A DNA stretch of 64,000 nt from Devosia sp. 66-22 (GTDB lineage: Bacteria > Pseudomonadota > Alphaproteobacteria > Rhizobiales > Devosiaceae). Of this stretch, positions 1-9,426 are shown piece after piece (within the stretch, counting starts at the first letter, position 1; every line of letters begins with the position of its first letter). The notes beneath the pieces were generated by a model that was not told where the DNA came from, did no database searches, and saw only the letters and a program-made list of their open reading frames with translations. The stretch is taken from positions 50,199-114,198 of the forward strand of contig MKUZ01000016.1 of NCBI GenBank assembly GCA_001899065.1, in the 5' to 3' direction. The position numbers and the translations under genes were made by a program.

Positions 1-200
1 GAGTCCCACACGGCCGTGTCGCCGTCGACCAGCAGCGGCACCTTGCCAGTGGGCGAGAACCCGGTGAAGCTCTTGCCGCCGACATTGGGCACGAAGCGAT
101 GAACCTGTTCCTCGAATGGGATTCCAGTTGCCTTCATCAGCACCCAGGGGCGCAACGACCAACTCGAATAGTTCTTGTTGGCAATATGCAGCGTGTACAT
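1..200 (-). CDS. Glutathione S-transferase family protein, N-terminal part (runs off the window)
   Basis: The visible 66 residues begin MYTLHIANKNYSSWSLRPWV and continue with a P-L-L-V-D-G segment. This is the thioredoxin-like N-terminal half of a GST. The Ser-Ser-Trp near the start is where the glutathione-activating Ser/Cys of this group lies, and the cis-proline KVPLLV is present. An AGGAG ribosome site lies 5 bases before the ATG at 198-200. The C-terminal helical half is outside the window, so substrate class cannot be judged. It reads in the same direction as the PuuE-UraD gene upstream of it (58-bp gap) and may be its downstream operon partner. Confidence 0.8.
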   Translation of the reverse strand, partial: MYTLHIANKNYSSWSLRPWVLMKATGIPFEEQVHRFVPNVGGKSFTGFSPTGKVPLLVDGDTAVWD

Positions 201-258
201 CGTGACTCCTCGTGTTGCCTTGGCCGGGCGACCCTGAACGGGACCACCTGCCGATCGG

Positions 259-1680
259 CTAAAGCTCTGGAAGGATGGCGCGGAGGCGGAGCAGGGCAAT
301 GCGCTCCACCTGGCCGCAGGCGGTCTTGAACTCGGTGTGACGGTCATTGCCCACGCGCGTGTGCATGGCCGACAGGATCATGTCCTTGGTGTTGTCGCGC
401 ACGGCGATGATGAAGGGGAAACCGAACTTGGCGACATAGGCCGCGTTCAGCTCCTCGAACTGCCCGCGCTCGCCGTCGGTGAGGGCATCGAGCCCGGCGC
501 TGGCCTGCTCGGAGGTCGAAGCCTCGGTGAGGCGGCGCGCCTGCGCCAGTTTGCCGGCGAGGTCGGGGTGGGCGCGGAGAACGCCGAGACGCTCTTCGTC
601 GCTCGCCATGCGGAACTGGCTGCGCAGGGCGAAATGCAGCCCCGTCGCGGTGTCGCTGGCCGGGCCGAGTTCGCCGTCGAAGGCACGTTCGGCGATCCAG
701 GGCGAATGCTCGAAGATCGAACCGAAATGCCCGACGAACTGCGTGCGGTCCATCTCTGAGGGGACGTAGTCCGGCGCCTCGTAGGGATGATGCCGCGCCC
801 AGTGATGGGCAATATCGATCCGGCGGGCGATCCAGACCTTGTCCTTCGAACGCACGTAGTCGAGGAACTTCCGGAGGCCGGCGAAGCGGCCGGGCATGCC
901 GACGAGACGGCAGTGGAGGCCCAGCGACATCATCTTGGGCGAGCCGAGGCGGCCCTCCTCATAGAGGACGTCGAAGCTGTCCTTGAGGAAGGTGTGGTAT
1001 TCCTCGCCATTGTCGAAGCCCGGCGCGGTGACGAAGCGCATGTCGTTGTTGGCGAGGCTGTAGGGAATGACGAGCTGGGGCCGGCCACGGTGGGGGCGCC
1101 AATAGGGCAGGTCGTCGTCATAGGTGTCGGAGACGTAGTCGAAGCCGCCTTCCTCGGAGACGAGGTCGACGGTCGCGAGCGAGGAACGCCCGGTGTACCA
1201 GCCATAGGGGCGCTCGCCGGTGGCGACGGCATGGAGCCGGATCGCTTCGACGATCGCCGCGCGTTCTTCGGCTTCAGGCATGTCCTTGTGCTGAATCCAT
1301 TTGAGGCCGTGCGAGGCGATCTCCCAGTCGGCCTCCAGCATAGCGGCGACCTGCTGCGGCGCGCGCATCAGGGCGGTGGCAACGCCGTAGACGGTGACCG
1401 GAAGCCTGTTGGCGGTGAAGTACTTCCAGAGCCGCCAGAAGCCGGCCCGCGCGCCATATTCATACATCGACTCGACGTTGGCGTGCCGCTGGCCCGGCCA
1501 GGGCGCCGCGCCGATCACATCGGAGAGGAAGGCTTCCGATGCCGCGTCGCCATGGAGGACGTTGTTCTCGCCGCCCTCCTCGTAGTTGAGCACGATCTGC
1601 ACCGCCACATAGGCGCCGCCGGGCCATTTGGGGTCGGGCGGCGTGCGGCCATAGCCGAGCAGGTTGCGGGGGTATCTCAT
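259..1680 (-). CDS. puuE-uraD: Bifunctional allantoinase PuuE / OHCU decarboxylase UraD fusion
   Basis: The 473-residue protein joins two consecutive steps of urate breakdown. Residues about 1-305 are a PuuE-type allantoinase of the polysaccharide-deacetylase fold (allantoin to allantoate). Residues about 310-473 are 2-oxo-4-hydroxy-4-carboxy-5-ureidoimidazoline decarboxylase, which makes S-allantoin. UraD hallmarks are HFGSIFEHSPW (318-328), HPDLAGK (371-377), SEQ (390-392) and FGFPFI (419-424). PuuE hallmarks include YGWYTGRSS (159-167). The start MRYPRNLLGYGR is the usual PuuE N-terminus; the frame stays open upstream, but that extension is unlike the family. The gene diverges from uraH and probably shares its control region. 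The fusion could pass allantoin directly between sites (inference). Confidence 0.93.
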   Translation of the reverse strand: MRYPRNLLGYGRTPPDPKWPGGAYVAVQIVLNYEEGGENNVLHGDAASEAFLSDVIGAAPWPGQRHANVESMYEYGARAGFWRLWKYFTANRLPVTVYGVATALMRAPQQVAAMLEADWEIASHGLKWIQHKDMPEAEERAAIVEAIRLHAVATGERPYGWYTGRSSLATVDLVSEEGGFDYVSDTYDDDLPYWRPHRGRPQLVIPYSLANNDMRFVTAPGFDNGEEYHTFLKDSFDVLYEEGRLGSPKMMSLGLHCRLVGMPGRFAGLRKFLDYVRSKDKVWIARRIDIAHHWARHHPYEAPDYVPSEMDRTQFVGHFGSIFEHSPWIAERAFDGELGPASDTATGLHFALRSQFRMASDEERLGVLRAHPDLAGKLAQARRLTEASTSEQASAGLDALTDGERGQFEELNAAYVAKFGFPFIIAVRDNTKDMILSAMHTRVGNDRHTEFKTACGQVERIALLRLRAILPEL

Positions 1681-1846
1681 GTTGCACCCGGACGTCGGAA
1701 GGTTCCGCTTGTTAACAAGGCTGGGCCGGCCCGCAAATGGGGCGTCGCCGCCGAATCTGGACCAAACGGTAAAAAATTGGCCATGGCCCCCTTGGATTGT
1801 GACAGAATTTTCCGGATAGTCGGCTGAACAGAACAGGAATGCACCA
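1681..1846. promoter_or_regulatory. Divergent control region between puuE-uraD and uraH-xdh operon
   Basis: A 166-bp spacer between head-to-head purine genes. On the plus strand a plausible sigma-70 promoter is TTGGAT (1792-1797), a 17-bp spacer and GATAGT (1815-1820), putting the start of transcription about 20 bases before the uraH ATG. An A-tract (about 1770-1776) and the palindrome GGCCATGGCC (1779-1788) lie just upstream. No known urate- or xanthine-responsive operator was recognised, so the regulator is unknown. Promoter assignment is by eye only. Confidence 0.4.
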
Positions 1847-2197
1847 ATGGCGGGGCGCCTGACGACCCACGTTCTCGACACCATGCACGGCAAACCGGCC
1901 GCCGGTTTGCGCTTCGATTTGCTGATGCTGCACGGCGACCACAGCCACTATTTGATCTCGGGGCTGACCAATGACGACGGGCGCGCGCCCGGGCCGCTGC
2001 TCGAAGGCGACCATTTCCATTTGGGCGGCTACGAGCTGATCTTCCACGTCGGCGCCTATTTCCAGAGCAAGGGCGTCGACCTCGAGACGCCGTTCCTCGA
2101 CCTGGTGCCGGTGCGGTTCACGATGACGGAGATGGCGCACTACCACGTCCCGCTGCTGGTCTCGCCCTACGGCTACTCGACCTATCGGGGGAGCTGA
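1847..2197 (+). CDS. uraH: 5-hydroxyisourate hydrolase (transthyretin-like)
   Basis: Hydrolyses 5-hydroxyisourate, the product of urate hydroxylase PuuD, to OHCU, which the UraD domain encoded by the divergent gene then decarboxylates. The 116-residue protein has the family N-terminal LTTHVLDTMHGKPA and ends in YSTYRGS, the diagnostic YRGS tail that separates true HIU hydrolases from transthyretin. Length is normal. First gene of the plus-strand catabolic operon; its TGA overlaps the xdhA ATG by one base (TGATG), suggesting translational coupling. Confidence 0.97.
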   Translation: MAGRLTTHVLDTMHGKPAAGLRFDLLMLHGDHSHYLISGLTNDDGRAPGPLLEGDHFHLGGYELIFHVGAYFQSKGVDLETPFLDLVPVRFTMTEMAHYHVPLLVSPYGYSTYRGS

Positions 2198-3651
2198 TGG
2201 GCGCCCTGCGATTCATACTCAATGATGACGACGTCGAGATCACCGAGATCGGCGCGACGACAACGCTGCTCGACTATCTGCGGCTGACCAGGCGGCTGCG
2301 CGGATCGAAGGAAGGCTGCGCCGAGGGCGATTGCGGGGCCTGCACCGTGCTGGTCGGCCGGCTGCGCGGCGGCGAGCTCGCTTACGAGACGGTCAATGCC
2401 TGCATCTGCTTTATCGGCATGCTGCACGGCACGCATGTGGTGACGATCGAGCATCTGTCGCCGGCCAACGGGCCGCTGCATCCGGTGCAGCAGGCCATGG
2501 TCGACCTGCATGGCAGCCAATGCGGCTTCTGCACGCCCGGTATCGTGATGTCGCTTTACGGCCTGTGGATGCGCAATCCCCGCCCCACGGTGCCGCAGAT
2601 CGAGATCGCGCTGCAGGGCAATCTCTGCCGCTGCACGGGCTACGCGCCCATCGTCAAGGCCGGGCTCGCAATGTCGAGCTATGGCGATGTCGCGGCCGAT
2701 CCGCTGGTCGCCCACCGCGAGGCGATGCTGGCGCGGATCAGGGGGCTGCAGGACGGCCAAACCGTCGATATCGGAGTAGGCAAGAACCGCATTATCGTGC
2801 CGGCAACGGTCGATGAGCTGGCGCGGATCTATGCCGAGACCCCCACGGGCACGCTGGTGAGCGGCGCCACGGATGTGGGCCTGTGGGTCACCAAATTCAT
2901 GCGCGACATCGGCCCGATGATCTATATCGGGCATCTCGACGAGCTGCATGCCATCCGCGAGGCGGAAGGCGAGCTCGTGCTCGGTGCCGCCGTCACCTAC
3001 AGCGAGGCGACCGGCGCCATCGAGCGGCATTTCCCGCAACTCGGCGAGTTGTGGATGCGCATCGGCGGCGGCCAGGTGCGCAACGCCGGTACGATCGGTG
3101 CCAATATCGCCAATGGCTCGCCCATCGGCGACACGCCGCCGCCGTTCATTGCGCTGGGCGCGCATATCATCCTCCGCAAGGGCAATGAGCGACGCGAGGT
3201 GCGGCTGCGCGACTTCTTCATCGCCTATGGCAAGCAGGACCGACAGCCGGGCGAGTTCGTCGAGCAGGTCAGAATCCCTTACCTGCCGGCCGGCGAGAAG
3301 CTTGCCTGCTACAAGGTGACAAAGCGCAAGGACGAGGACATCTCGGCCCTGTGCGGCGCGTTCCGCGTGTTCGTCAATGACGACGGCAATGTGGGGATGA
3401 TCCGCATCGCCTTCGGCGGCATGGCGGCGACGCCCAAGCGCGCCGTGGCGGTGGAAGAGGCGCTGATCGGCAGGCCGTGGACGACGACGACGATCGAAGC
3501 GGCGATCCCGGCTTTCGCGACCGATTACCAGCCGCTCACCGACATGCGGGCGAGCGCCGAGTACCGTCTGCTTGCAGCGCAAAACCTGCTGCGGCGTTTC
3601 CATCTCGAAACCACAGGCTCGGCGGAACGGCTGAGCAAGGCGGTGGCATGA
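2197..3651 (+). CDS. xdhA: Xanthine dehydrogenase small subunit (Fe-S/FAD)
   Basis: The 484-residue electron-transfer subunit of the cytosolic molybdenum enzyme that oxidises hypoxanthine to xanthine and urate. Cys41, Cys46, Cys49 and Cys69 or 71 fit the plant-type [2Fe-2S] cluster; Cys109, Cys112, Cys144 and Cys146 fit the second cluster (QCGFCTPG and LCRCTGY). A FAD-binding domain follows from about residue 185 (GGGQVRNAGTIGANIANGSP) and a CO-dehydrogenase flavoprotein C-terminal domain ends the chain. Overlaps xdhB by four bases (ATGA), consistent with stoichiometric expression. Confidence 0.97.
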   Translation: MGALRFILNDDDVEITEIGATTTLLDYLRLTRRLRGSKEGCAEGDCGACTVLVGRLRGGELAYETVNACICFIGMLHGTHVVTIEHLSPANGPLHPVQQAMVDLHGSQCGFCTPGIVMSLYGLWMRNPRPTVPQIEIALQGNLCRCTGYAPIVKAGLAMSSYGDVAADPLVAHREAMLARIRGLQDGQTVDIGVGKNRIIVPATVDELARIYAETPTGTLVSGATDVGLWVTKFMRDIGPMIYIGHLDELHAIREAEGELVLGAAVTYSEATGAIERHFPQLGELWMRIGGGQVRNAGTIGANIANGSPIGDTPPPFIALGAHIILRKGNERREVRLRDFFIAYGKQDRQPGEFVEQVRIPYLPAGEKLACYKVTKRKDEDISALCGAFRVFVNDDGNVGMIRIAFGGMAATPKRAVAVEEALIGRPWTTTTIEAAIPAFATDYQPLTDMRASAEYRLLAAQNLLRRFHLETTGSAERLSKAVA

Positions 3652-5981
3652 ACAAGATGGAAGTGAAGGTTCCGGCAACGGGCCGCCTGCATGAATCGAC
3701 CCCGCACGATTCCGCGGCCAAGCAGGTTGCGGGCCGCGCCGAATATGTCGACGACATCACCGAGCCCGAGGGCACGCTGCATGCCTATCTGGGCCTGTCG
3801 ACCAAGGCGCATGCCGAGATCGCTTCGCTCGACCTCGACGCGGTGCGCGCCGCGCCGGGCGTCGTCGGCGTGCTGACCGCCGGGGACGTGCCCGGCGAGA
3901 ACGACATTTCGAGCGTCCACAAGCACGACGAGCCGGTGTTCGCCGAAACGCTGGTCAAATACTGGGGCCAGCCGATCTTCTGCGTCGTCGCCGAGACGCG
4001 CGACGCGGCGCGGCGAGCGGCCAAGCTCGCGCGGATCGAGTATCGCGACCTGCCGCATGTGACCGACGTGGCCGCGTCGCGCAAGGACGGCGGCAAGCTT
4101 GTGACCGAGCCGCTCAAGCTCGAGCGCGGCGATGTCGAGGCCGGGCTGGCCAGGTCGAAGCATCGAGCCAAGGGCACGGTGACGATCGGCGGGCAGGAGC
4201 ACTTCTATCTCGAGAGCCAGATCGCCTTCGCTATTCCGGGCGAGGACGACGAGATCTTCCTCCACATGTCGACGCAGCACCCCACCGAGATACAGGTGAT
4301 GGTGGCGCAGGTGCTGGGCGTGCCGCATGCGGCGATCACCGTGAACATGCGGCGCATGGGCGGCGGCTTCGGCGGCAAGGAAACGCAGGGCAATCTGTTC
4401 GCCGTCGTGGCGGCGCTGGCGGCGACGAAGTTCCGGCGCCCGGTGAAGATCCGGCCCGACCGCGACGACGATTTCCAGATCACCGGCAAGCGCCACGACT
4501 TCGTCGTGAGTTACGATGTCGGCTATGACGATGACGGGAAGATCGAAGCGGTTGCAGCGACGTTTGCGGCGCGCGCCGGGTTCTCGGCGGACCTCAGTGG
4601 GCCAGTCACCGACCGTGCGCTGTTCCACTGCGACAATGCCTACTACTACCCGCATGTGCGGGTGAATTCGCTGCCGCTGTTCACCAACACGGTATCGAAC
4701 ACAGCGTTCCGCGGCTTTGGCGGACCGCAGGGGATCATGGCCTGCGAGCGCTGGATCGAGCAGATCGCCTACGCACTGGGCAAGGACCCGCTCGAGGTGC
4801 GCAAGGCCAATTTCTACGGTACCGACGATCGCAACGTCACGCCCTACCACCAGACGGTGGAGGACAACATCATCCACCGCGTCGTGGAGGAACTAGAACG
4901 GAGTTCCGACTACCAGAAGCGGCGAGCCGCGGTGCTCGAGTTCAACCGGACGCATGCGGTGCTCAAGAAGGGCATTGCGCTCTCCCCGGTGAAATTCGGC
5001 ATCTCGTTCACGGCGACCTGGCACAACCAGGCCGGGGCGCTGGTGCATGTCTACCGCGATGGTTCGATCCATCTCAGCCATGGCGGCACCGAGATGGGGC
5101 AGGGGCTCCATATCAAGGTGGCGCAGGTGGTGGCGGAGGCGTTCGGGGTCCCCGTCGCCAGCGTCAAGATCAACGCGACCAATACGGGCAAGGTCCCCAA
5201 CACATCGGCGACGGCAGCCTCCTCCGGCACCGATCTCAACGGCATGGCGGCGCTCGACGCGGCCAACCAGATCAAGGCGCGCATGGAGGCGCATACGGCA
5301 AGCATCTACGAGGTCGCGCCCAGCGACGTGCATTGGGAGTTCGGCGGCATCCGTGCCGGCCAGCAGTTCGTGCCGTTCATGCAGCTCGCCGAATCGTGCT
5401 GGATGAACCGCGTGCAGCTTTCGGCCGCTGGGTTCTACGCCACGCCCAAGATCCACTGGAACCGCGCCAGCGGCACCGGTCGGCCGTTCTACTACTATGC
5501 CTATGGCGCCTCCTGCTCGGAGGTGACCATCGACACGCTCACCGGCGAGTACCAGATCGACCGCGCCGACGTGGTCGAGGATGTGGGCCGCTCGCTCAAT
5601 CCGGCCATCGACATCGGGCAGGTCGAAGGCGGCTTCATCCAGGGCGTCGGCTGGCTGACCACCGAGGAGCTCTGGTGGGACGGCAAGGGGCAACTGCGCA
5701 CGCACGCGCCCTCGACCTACAAGATCCCGCTCGCTTCGGACGTGCCGCGCGAGTTCAACGTGTGGCTGGCCGACTGGTCGGTGAACAAGGAGCCGGCGAT
5801 CGGCCGCAGCAAGGCCGTGGGCGAGCCGCCACTCTGCCTCGCCTATTCGGTGGTCGAGGCGCTCTCGATGGCCGTCGCATCCGTCGCCGACTACAAGGTC
5901 CACCCCAACCTCGACATGCCCGTCACCCCGGAACGCGTGCTGCTCGGCGTCGAACGGCTCAAACGGGAGAAGGCGGCCTGA
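3648..5981 (+). CDS. xdhB: Xanthine dehydrogenase molybdopterin-binding subunit
   Basis: The 777-residue catalytic subunit carrying molybdopterin. The GGGFGGKE motif near residue 240, AFRGFGGPQG near residue 353 and the C-terminal VGEPPLCLA (about 723) with the catalytic glutamate are all intact. I place the start at the ATG at 3648, inside the xdhA stop, because it gives MNKMEVKVPATGRLHES, a normal XdhB beginning; the open frame upstream overlaps xdhA heavily. Followed by xdhC with a TGATG overlap. Confidence 0.97.
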   Translation: MNKMEVKVPATGRLHESTPHDSAAKQVAGRAEYVDDITEPEGTLHAYLGLSTKAHAEIASLDLDAVRAAPGVVGVLTAGDVPGENDISSVHKHDEPVFAETLVKYWGQPIFCVVAETRDAARRAAKLARIEYRDLPHVTDVAASRKDGGKLVTEPLKLERGDVEAGLARSKHRAKGTVTIGGQEHFYLESQIAFAIPGEDDEIFLHMSTQHPTEIQVMVAQVLGVPHAAITVNMRRMGGGFGGKETQGNLFAVVAALAATKFRRPVKIRPDRDDDFQITGKRHDFVVSYDVGYDDDGKIEAVAATFAARAGFSADLSGPVTDRALFHCDNAYYYPHVRVNSLPLFTNTVSNTAFRGFGGPQGIMACERWIEQIAYALGKDPLEVRKANFYGTDDRNVTPYHQTVEDNIIHRVVEELERSSDYQKRRAAVLEFNRTHAVLKKGIALSPVKFGISFTATWHNQAGALVHVYRDGSIHLSHGGTEMGQGLHIKVAQVVAEAFGVPVASVKINATNTGKVPNTSATAASSGTDLNGMAALDAANQIKARMEAHTASIYEVAPSDVHWEFGGIRAGQQFVPFMQLAESCWMNRVQLSAAGFYATPKIHWNRASGTGRPFYYYAYGASCSEVTIDTLTGEYQIDRADVVEDVGRSLNPAIDIGQVEGGFIQGVGWLTTEELWWDGKGQLRTHAPSTYKIPLASDVPREFNVWLADWSVNKEPAIGRSKAVGEPPLCLAYSVVEALSMAVASVADYKVHPNLDMPVTPERVLLGVERLKREKAA

Positions 5982-6832
5982 TGCGCTCCGCTGATCTCGA
6001 CGCATTCCTGTCGGATCATCCTGCGGCGATCGTTGCCGAGCTCACTTCCGTCCGTGGCTCCTCGCCGCGGGAGCAGGGGGCGTTCATGCTCATTGCGGCG
6101 GCGGCGCTGCTTGGGACGATCGGGGGCGGGGCGCTCGAATATATGGTGATCGCCCGGGCGCGGCAGGCGCTGCGCGACGGCCTGCCGCCGGGCGTCATGG
6201 AGGTGCCGCTCGGTCCCGAGATCGGGCAGTGCTGCGGCGGACGCGTGACGGTGGCGCTGCGGGTTGTGGGCGCGTCCGATGCGGCTCGGCTGGCGTCGCG
6301 CTTGCGCATCTCCGAGGGCGCGCTCCCCCATGTTTATCTGTTCGGCTCGGGCCATGTGGGCAAGGCACTGGCGCGGGCGCTGGCGGCGCTGCCGCTCCAG
6401 GTGCACGTGATCGATACGCGCCCCGACGAGCTGCACGACCTGCCAGCCGGCGTCGAGGCGCGAGCCGTGCCGATGCCGGAGGCCGTTGTGCGCACGGCGC
6501 CCGCGGGCGCTGCCTTCGTCATCCTCACGCACGATCACGCGCTGGACTTCCTTATCGCCGCCGAAGCACTGAAGCGCGCCGATGCTCCCTATGTCGGCAT
6601 GGTAGGGTCCAGGACGAAGCGCGCCAGGTTCGCGAGCTGGTATCACGGCGGGGGCGGGGCCAAGCGCGACCTCGCAAGGCTGGTGCTGCCGATCGGCGAT
6701 TTCGGACTCGTGGATAAGCGGCCCGAAGTCATTGCGGCACTGGCGGCAGCGGAAATTATGGTCCACATTGGCAGCGGGGAAGCATCGGGGACGCGGCCGG
6801 TAGCGACAATGTCGGGAGCCGCCATTGACTGA
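5981..6832 (+). CDS. xdhC: Xanthine dehydrogenase accessory protein XdhC
   Basis: The 283-residue maturation factor that binds molybdenum cofactor, supports its sulfuration and inserts it into XdhB. The N-terminal XdhC/CoxI domain shows ELTSVRGSSPREQGAFML and the paired-cysteine EIGQCCGGRV. The C-terminal half has a Rossmann motif LFGSGHVGKALARALAALP followed by IDTRPDEL and YVGMVGSRTKR. The GTIGGGALEY segment is typical. Its stop overlaps the next gene by 8 bases. Together xdhABC form a self-sufficient xanthine dehydrogenase module. Confidence 0.95.
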   Translation: MRSADLDAFLSDHPAAIVAELTSVRGSSPREQGAFMLIAAAALLGTIGGGALEYMVIARARQALRDGLPPGVMEVPLGPEIGQCCGGRVTVALRVVGASDAARLASRLRISEGALPHVYLFGSGHVGKALARALAALPLQVHVIDTRPDELHDLPAGVEARAVPMPEAVVRTAPAGAAFVILTHDHALDFLIAAEALKRADAPYVGMVGSRTKRARFASWYHGGGGAKRDLARLVLPIGDFGLVDKRPEVIAALAAAEIMVHIGSGEASGTRPVATMSGAAID

Positions 6833-8360
6833 CATGCCTGCGCGTTTGGCGCTCCGTGGCATCACGAAGCGCTTTCCTGGCGTGCTCGCCAACGACAACG
6901 TATCGTTCGAGGTCAAGCCCGGCGAGATCCATGCCCTGCTGGGTGAGAACGGCGCCGGCAAGTCCACTTTGGTCAAGATGATTTACGGCATCATGCAGCC
7001 CGATGCCGGTGAGATTTTCTGGAATGGCGAGCGCGTGACAGTCGCCAATCCGAAGGCGGCGCGAAAGCTCGGCGTCGGCATGGTGTTCCAGCATTTCTCG
7101 CTGTTCGAGGCGATGACCGTGCTCGAGAACATCGCGCTCGGCATGGACAGCAAGATTCCGGCGCGCGAACTCGAGAGCAAGATCCGCGACGTGATGGATC
7201 AGTACGGACTCAAGCTCGATCCGCAGCGCATTGTCGCCGACCTCAGCGTCGGCGAGCGGCAGCGCATCGAGATCGTCCGCGCGCTGCTGCTGAACCCCAG
7301 TCTGCTGATCATGGACGAGCCGACTTCGGTGCTGACGCCGCAGGAAGTGGATCAGCTCTTCGTCGTGCTGCGGCAGCTTGCCAAGGAAGGCTGCTCGATC
7401 CTCTACATTTCGCACAAGCTGCACGAGATCAAGGCGCTATGCGAGACGGCGACGATCTTGCGCGGCGGCAGGCTCGTCGATACGTGCGATCCGCGGGTCG
7501 AAACCTCGCGCTCCATGGCCGAGAAGATGATCGGCGGGAACCTCAAGACCATCCAGAAGCCGGCGGGCCGCGCGTTCGGCGCGGAGAAGCTGGTGGTCAA
7601 GCGGCTCAGCATGGCCGGGTCGGGGCACTTCGGCATCCCGCTGCGCGACATCAGCCTCAGCGTGCGTGCCGGCGAGATTTTCGGCATTGCCGGCGTCGCA
7701 GGCAACGGCCAGAATGCACTTCTACTCGCGCTTAGCGGCGAGGAACCGGTCAGCGACGCCGCCGCCATCACCATCGATGGCCAGCCGGTGGGCGACCTCA
7801 ACGCCAAGCGGCGGCGGCTCAAGGGGCTCGCGAGCGTGCCCGAGGAGCGCAACGGTCACGCCGCCGTGCCCGATTTCACCCTGAGCGACAATGCGGTGCT
7901 CACGGCGCGCGACCGCCTCGGCCTCGCTGTACGGGGGCTGATCCGGCCGGGCGCGGCCAAGAAATATGCCGGCGATGTGATCTCAACCTTTGCCGTAAAG
8001 GCGACAGGATCGGAGGCCGCGGCCGGCTCGCTGTCGGGCGGCAATCTGCAGAAGTATATCATGGGCCGCGAGATCCTGCAGAAGCCGACGGTCCTGGTGG
8101 TCAGCCAGCCGACCTGGGGTGTCGATGCGGGCGCGGCGGCGGCGATCCACCAGGCGATCGTCGATCTCGCCGCAACCGGTTCGGCGGTCGTGGTCATCAG
8201 CCAGGATCTCGACGAGCTGCTTGGCCTTTGCGACACCCTGGCGGTGATCAATGAGGGGCGGCTCAGCAAGTCGATGAAGGTGAGCGAAGCCGACATCGAT
8301 GAAATCGGCCTCCTGATGGGCGGCATTCACGGCGAAACGGAAGCGGCCCATGCAGCTTAG
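6825..8360 (+). CDS. ABC transporter ATP-binding protein (BMP/nucleoside-type, two ATPase domains)
   Basis: The 511-residue tandem ATPase of the sugar/nucleoside class. The first domain has Walker A GENGAGKST (40-48), signature LSVGERQRIE and Walker B LLIMDEPTS. The second domain has the degenerate Walker A normal for this class (GVAGNGQNALL) and signature LSGGNLQK. Packed between xdhC and two permeases, with a BMP-family binding protein behind them, it most likely powers import of a purine base or nucleoside that feeds the surrounding enzymes; the substrate is inferred from context. An ATG three codons downstream is an alternative start. Confidence 0.93.
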   Translation: MTDMPARLALRGITKRFPGVLANDNVSFEVKPGEIHALLGENGAGKSTLVKMIYGIMQPDAGEIFWNGERVTVANPKAARKLGVGMVFQHFSLFEAMTVLENIALGMDSKIPARELESKIRDVMDQYGLKLDPQRIVADLSVGERQRIEIVRALLLNPSLLIMDEPTSVLTPQEVDQLFVVLRQLAKEGCSILYISHKLHEIKALCETATILRGGRLVDTCDPRVETSRSMAEKMIGGNLKTIQKPAGRAFGAEKLVVKRLSMAGSGHFGIPLRDISLSVRAGEIFGIAGVAGNGQNALLLALSGEEPVSDAAAITIDGQPVGDLNAKRRRLKGLASVPEERNGHAAVPDFTLSDNAVLTARDRLGLAVRGLIRPGAAKKYAGDVISTFAVKATGSEAAAGSLSGGNLQKYIMGREILQKPTVLVVSQPTWGVDAGAAAAIHQAIVDLAATGSAVVVISQDLDELLGLCDTLAVINEGRLSKSMKVSEADIDEIGLLMGGIHGETEAAHAA

Positions 8361-9426
8361 GCTCGAAAAGCGATCGCAGCCCAGCCAACTGCTCCGCGTG
8401 GTCACGCCGATCGCAGCCGTGCTGCTGACGATGGTGCTGGGCGCGATCGTCTTCACGCTGCTCGGCTATGACGGCGTGGGCGCGGTGCGCGAGATCTTCA
8501 TCTCGCCGCTGGTCAACTCATACAAGTGGCAGGACCTCGCGGTGAAAGCCGCGCCGCTGATCATCATCGCGGTCGGTCTCGCCATCTCGTACCGCGCCAA
8601 TGTGTGGAACATCGGCGCCGAGGGGCAATACATCATCGGCGCCGTGGTCGGCACCGGCGTCGGACTCGCCACCAACTCGATGACGGGCTGGTGGATCATG
8701 CCGCTGATGATGCTCGCGGGCGCCGCCGGCGGGGCGGCCTATGCCGCGGTGCCGGCGTTCCTGCGCGTGCGGTTCCGCGTCAACGAGATCCTGACCACGT
8801 TGATGCTGACCTATGTGTCGGTCTATGTGCTCAACTATCTGGTGTTCGGGCCGTGGAAGAGCCCGACCTCGATGGGCCAGCCGCAGACGGTGATGTTCAG
8901 CGCCGACCAGTCGCTGCCTTACATCATTCCGGGCACGATCGTGCAGCTCAATGCCCCGATCGCCATCGTCGTGGCGCTGGTTGCCTGGCTGGTGTTCTCG
9001 CGCTTCGTGTTCGGCTTCCAGATCCGCGTGGTCGGCGCCGCGCCGCATGCCGCCCGCTATGGCGGTTTCTCCGCCGACCGGACGGTGTGGCTGGCGCTGC
9101 TGATTTCGGGTGGACTGGCCGGCTTCGCCGGCGTGCTCGAGGCGATGGGGCCGTTCGGCCGCCTGGTGCCGCAGTTCCCGACCAATTACGGCTTCACGGC
9201 GATCATCGTGGCGTTCCTCGGGCGGCTGCATCCGATCGGCGTGATCCTCGCCGGCCTTATCGTGGCGCTGAGCTTTGTCGGTGGCGAAATGGCGCAGATT
9301 TCGATCAAGCTGCCATTCGCCGCGGTGGGCATCTTCCAGGCGATGATGCTGTTCCTCCTGCTCGCGAGCGACCTGCTGGTCCGGTATCGCCTGCGGGTCG
9401 TGCGCCCCGGGGAGGTGCCGGCATGA
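8350..9426 (+). CDS. ABC transporter permease (BMP/nucleoside-type), subunit 1
   Basis: A 358-residue integral membrane protein of the branched-chain/sugar-like permease class found with BMP-family importers. Eight or more hydrophobic segments are visible. The conserved loop NVWNIGAEGQYIIGAV (about residues 80-95) and FRVNEILTTLMLTYVS are typical of this class. Overlaps the ATPase gene by 11 bases and the second permease by four, so translation is probably coupled. Pairs with the next gene as a heterodimeric channel. Confidence 0.92.
   Translation: MQLRLEKRSQPSQLLRVVTPIAAVLLTMVLGAIVFTLLGYDGVGAVREIFISPLVNSYKWQDLAVKAAPLIIIAVGLAISYRANVWNIGAEGQYIIGAVVGTGVGLATNSMTGWWIMPLMMLAGAAGGAAYAAVPAFLRVRFRVNEILTTLMLTYVSVYVLNYLVFGPWKSPTSMGQPQTVMFSADQSLPYIIPGTIVQLNAPIAIVVALVAWLVFSRFVFGFQIRVVGAAPHAARYGGFSADRTVWLALLISGGLAGFAGVLEAMGPFGRLVPQFPTNYGFTAIIVAFLGRLHPIGVILAGLIVALSFVGGEMAQISIKLPFAAVGIFQAMMLFLLLASDLLVRYRLRVVRPGEVPA

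Noticed and set aside
1681..1893. 71-residue N-terminal extension of PuuE-UraD
   Set aside because: It would overlap uraH and lacks similarity to PuuE; the start at 1680 matches the family N-terminus.
2182..3678. 498-codon open frame on the minus strand opposite xdhA
   Set aside because: Arg/His/Asp-rich translation without motifs, antisense to a certain gene; typical of high-GC shadow frames. Similar long antisense frames over puuE, xdhB, bc1, puuD/guaD, glcB, HerA and the sigma factor were dismissed for the same reason.
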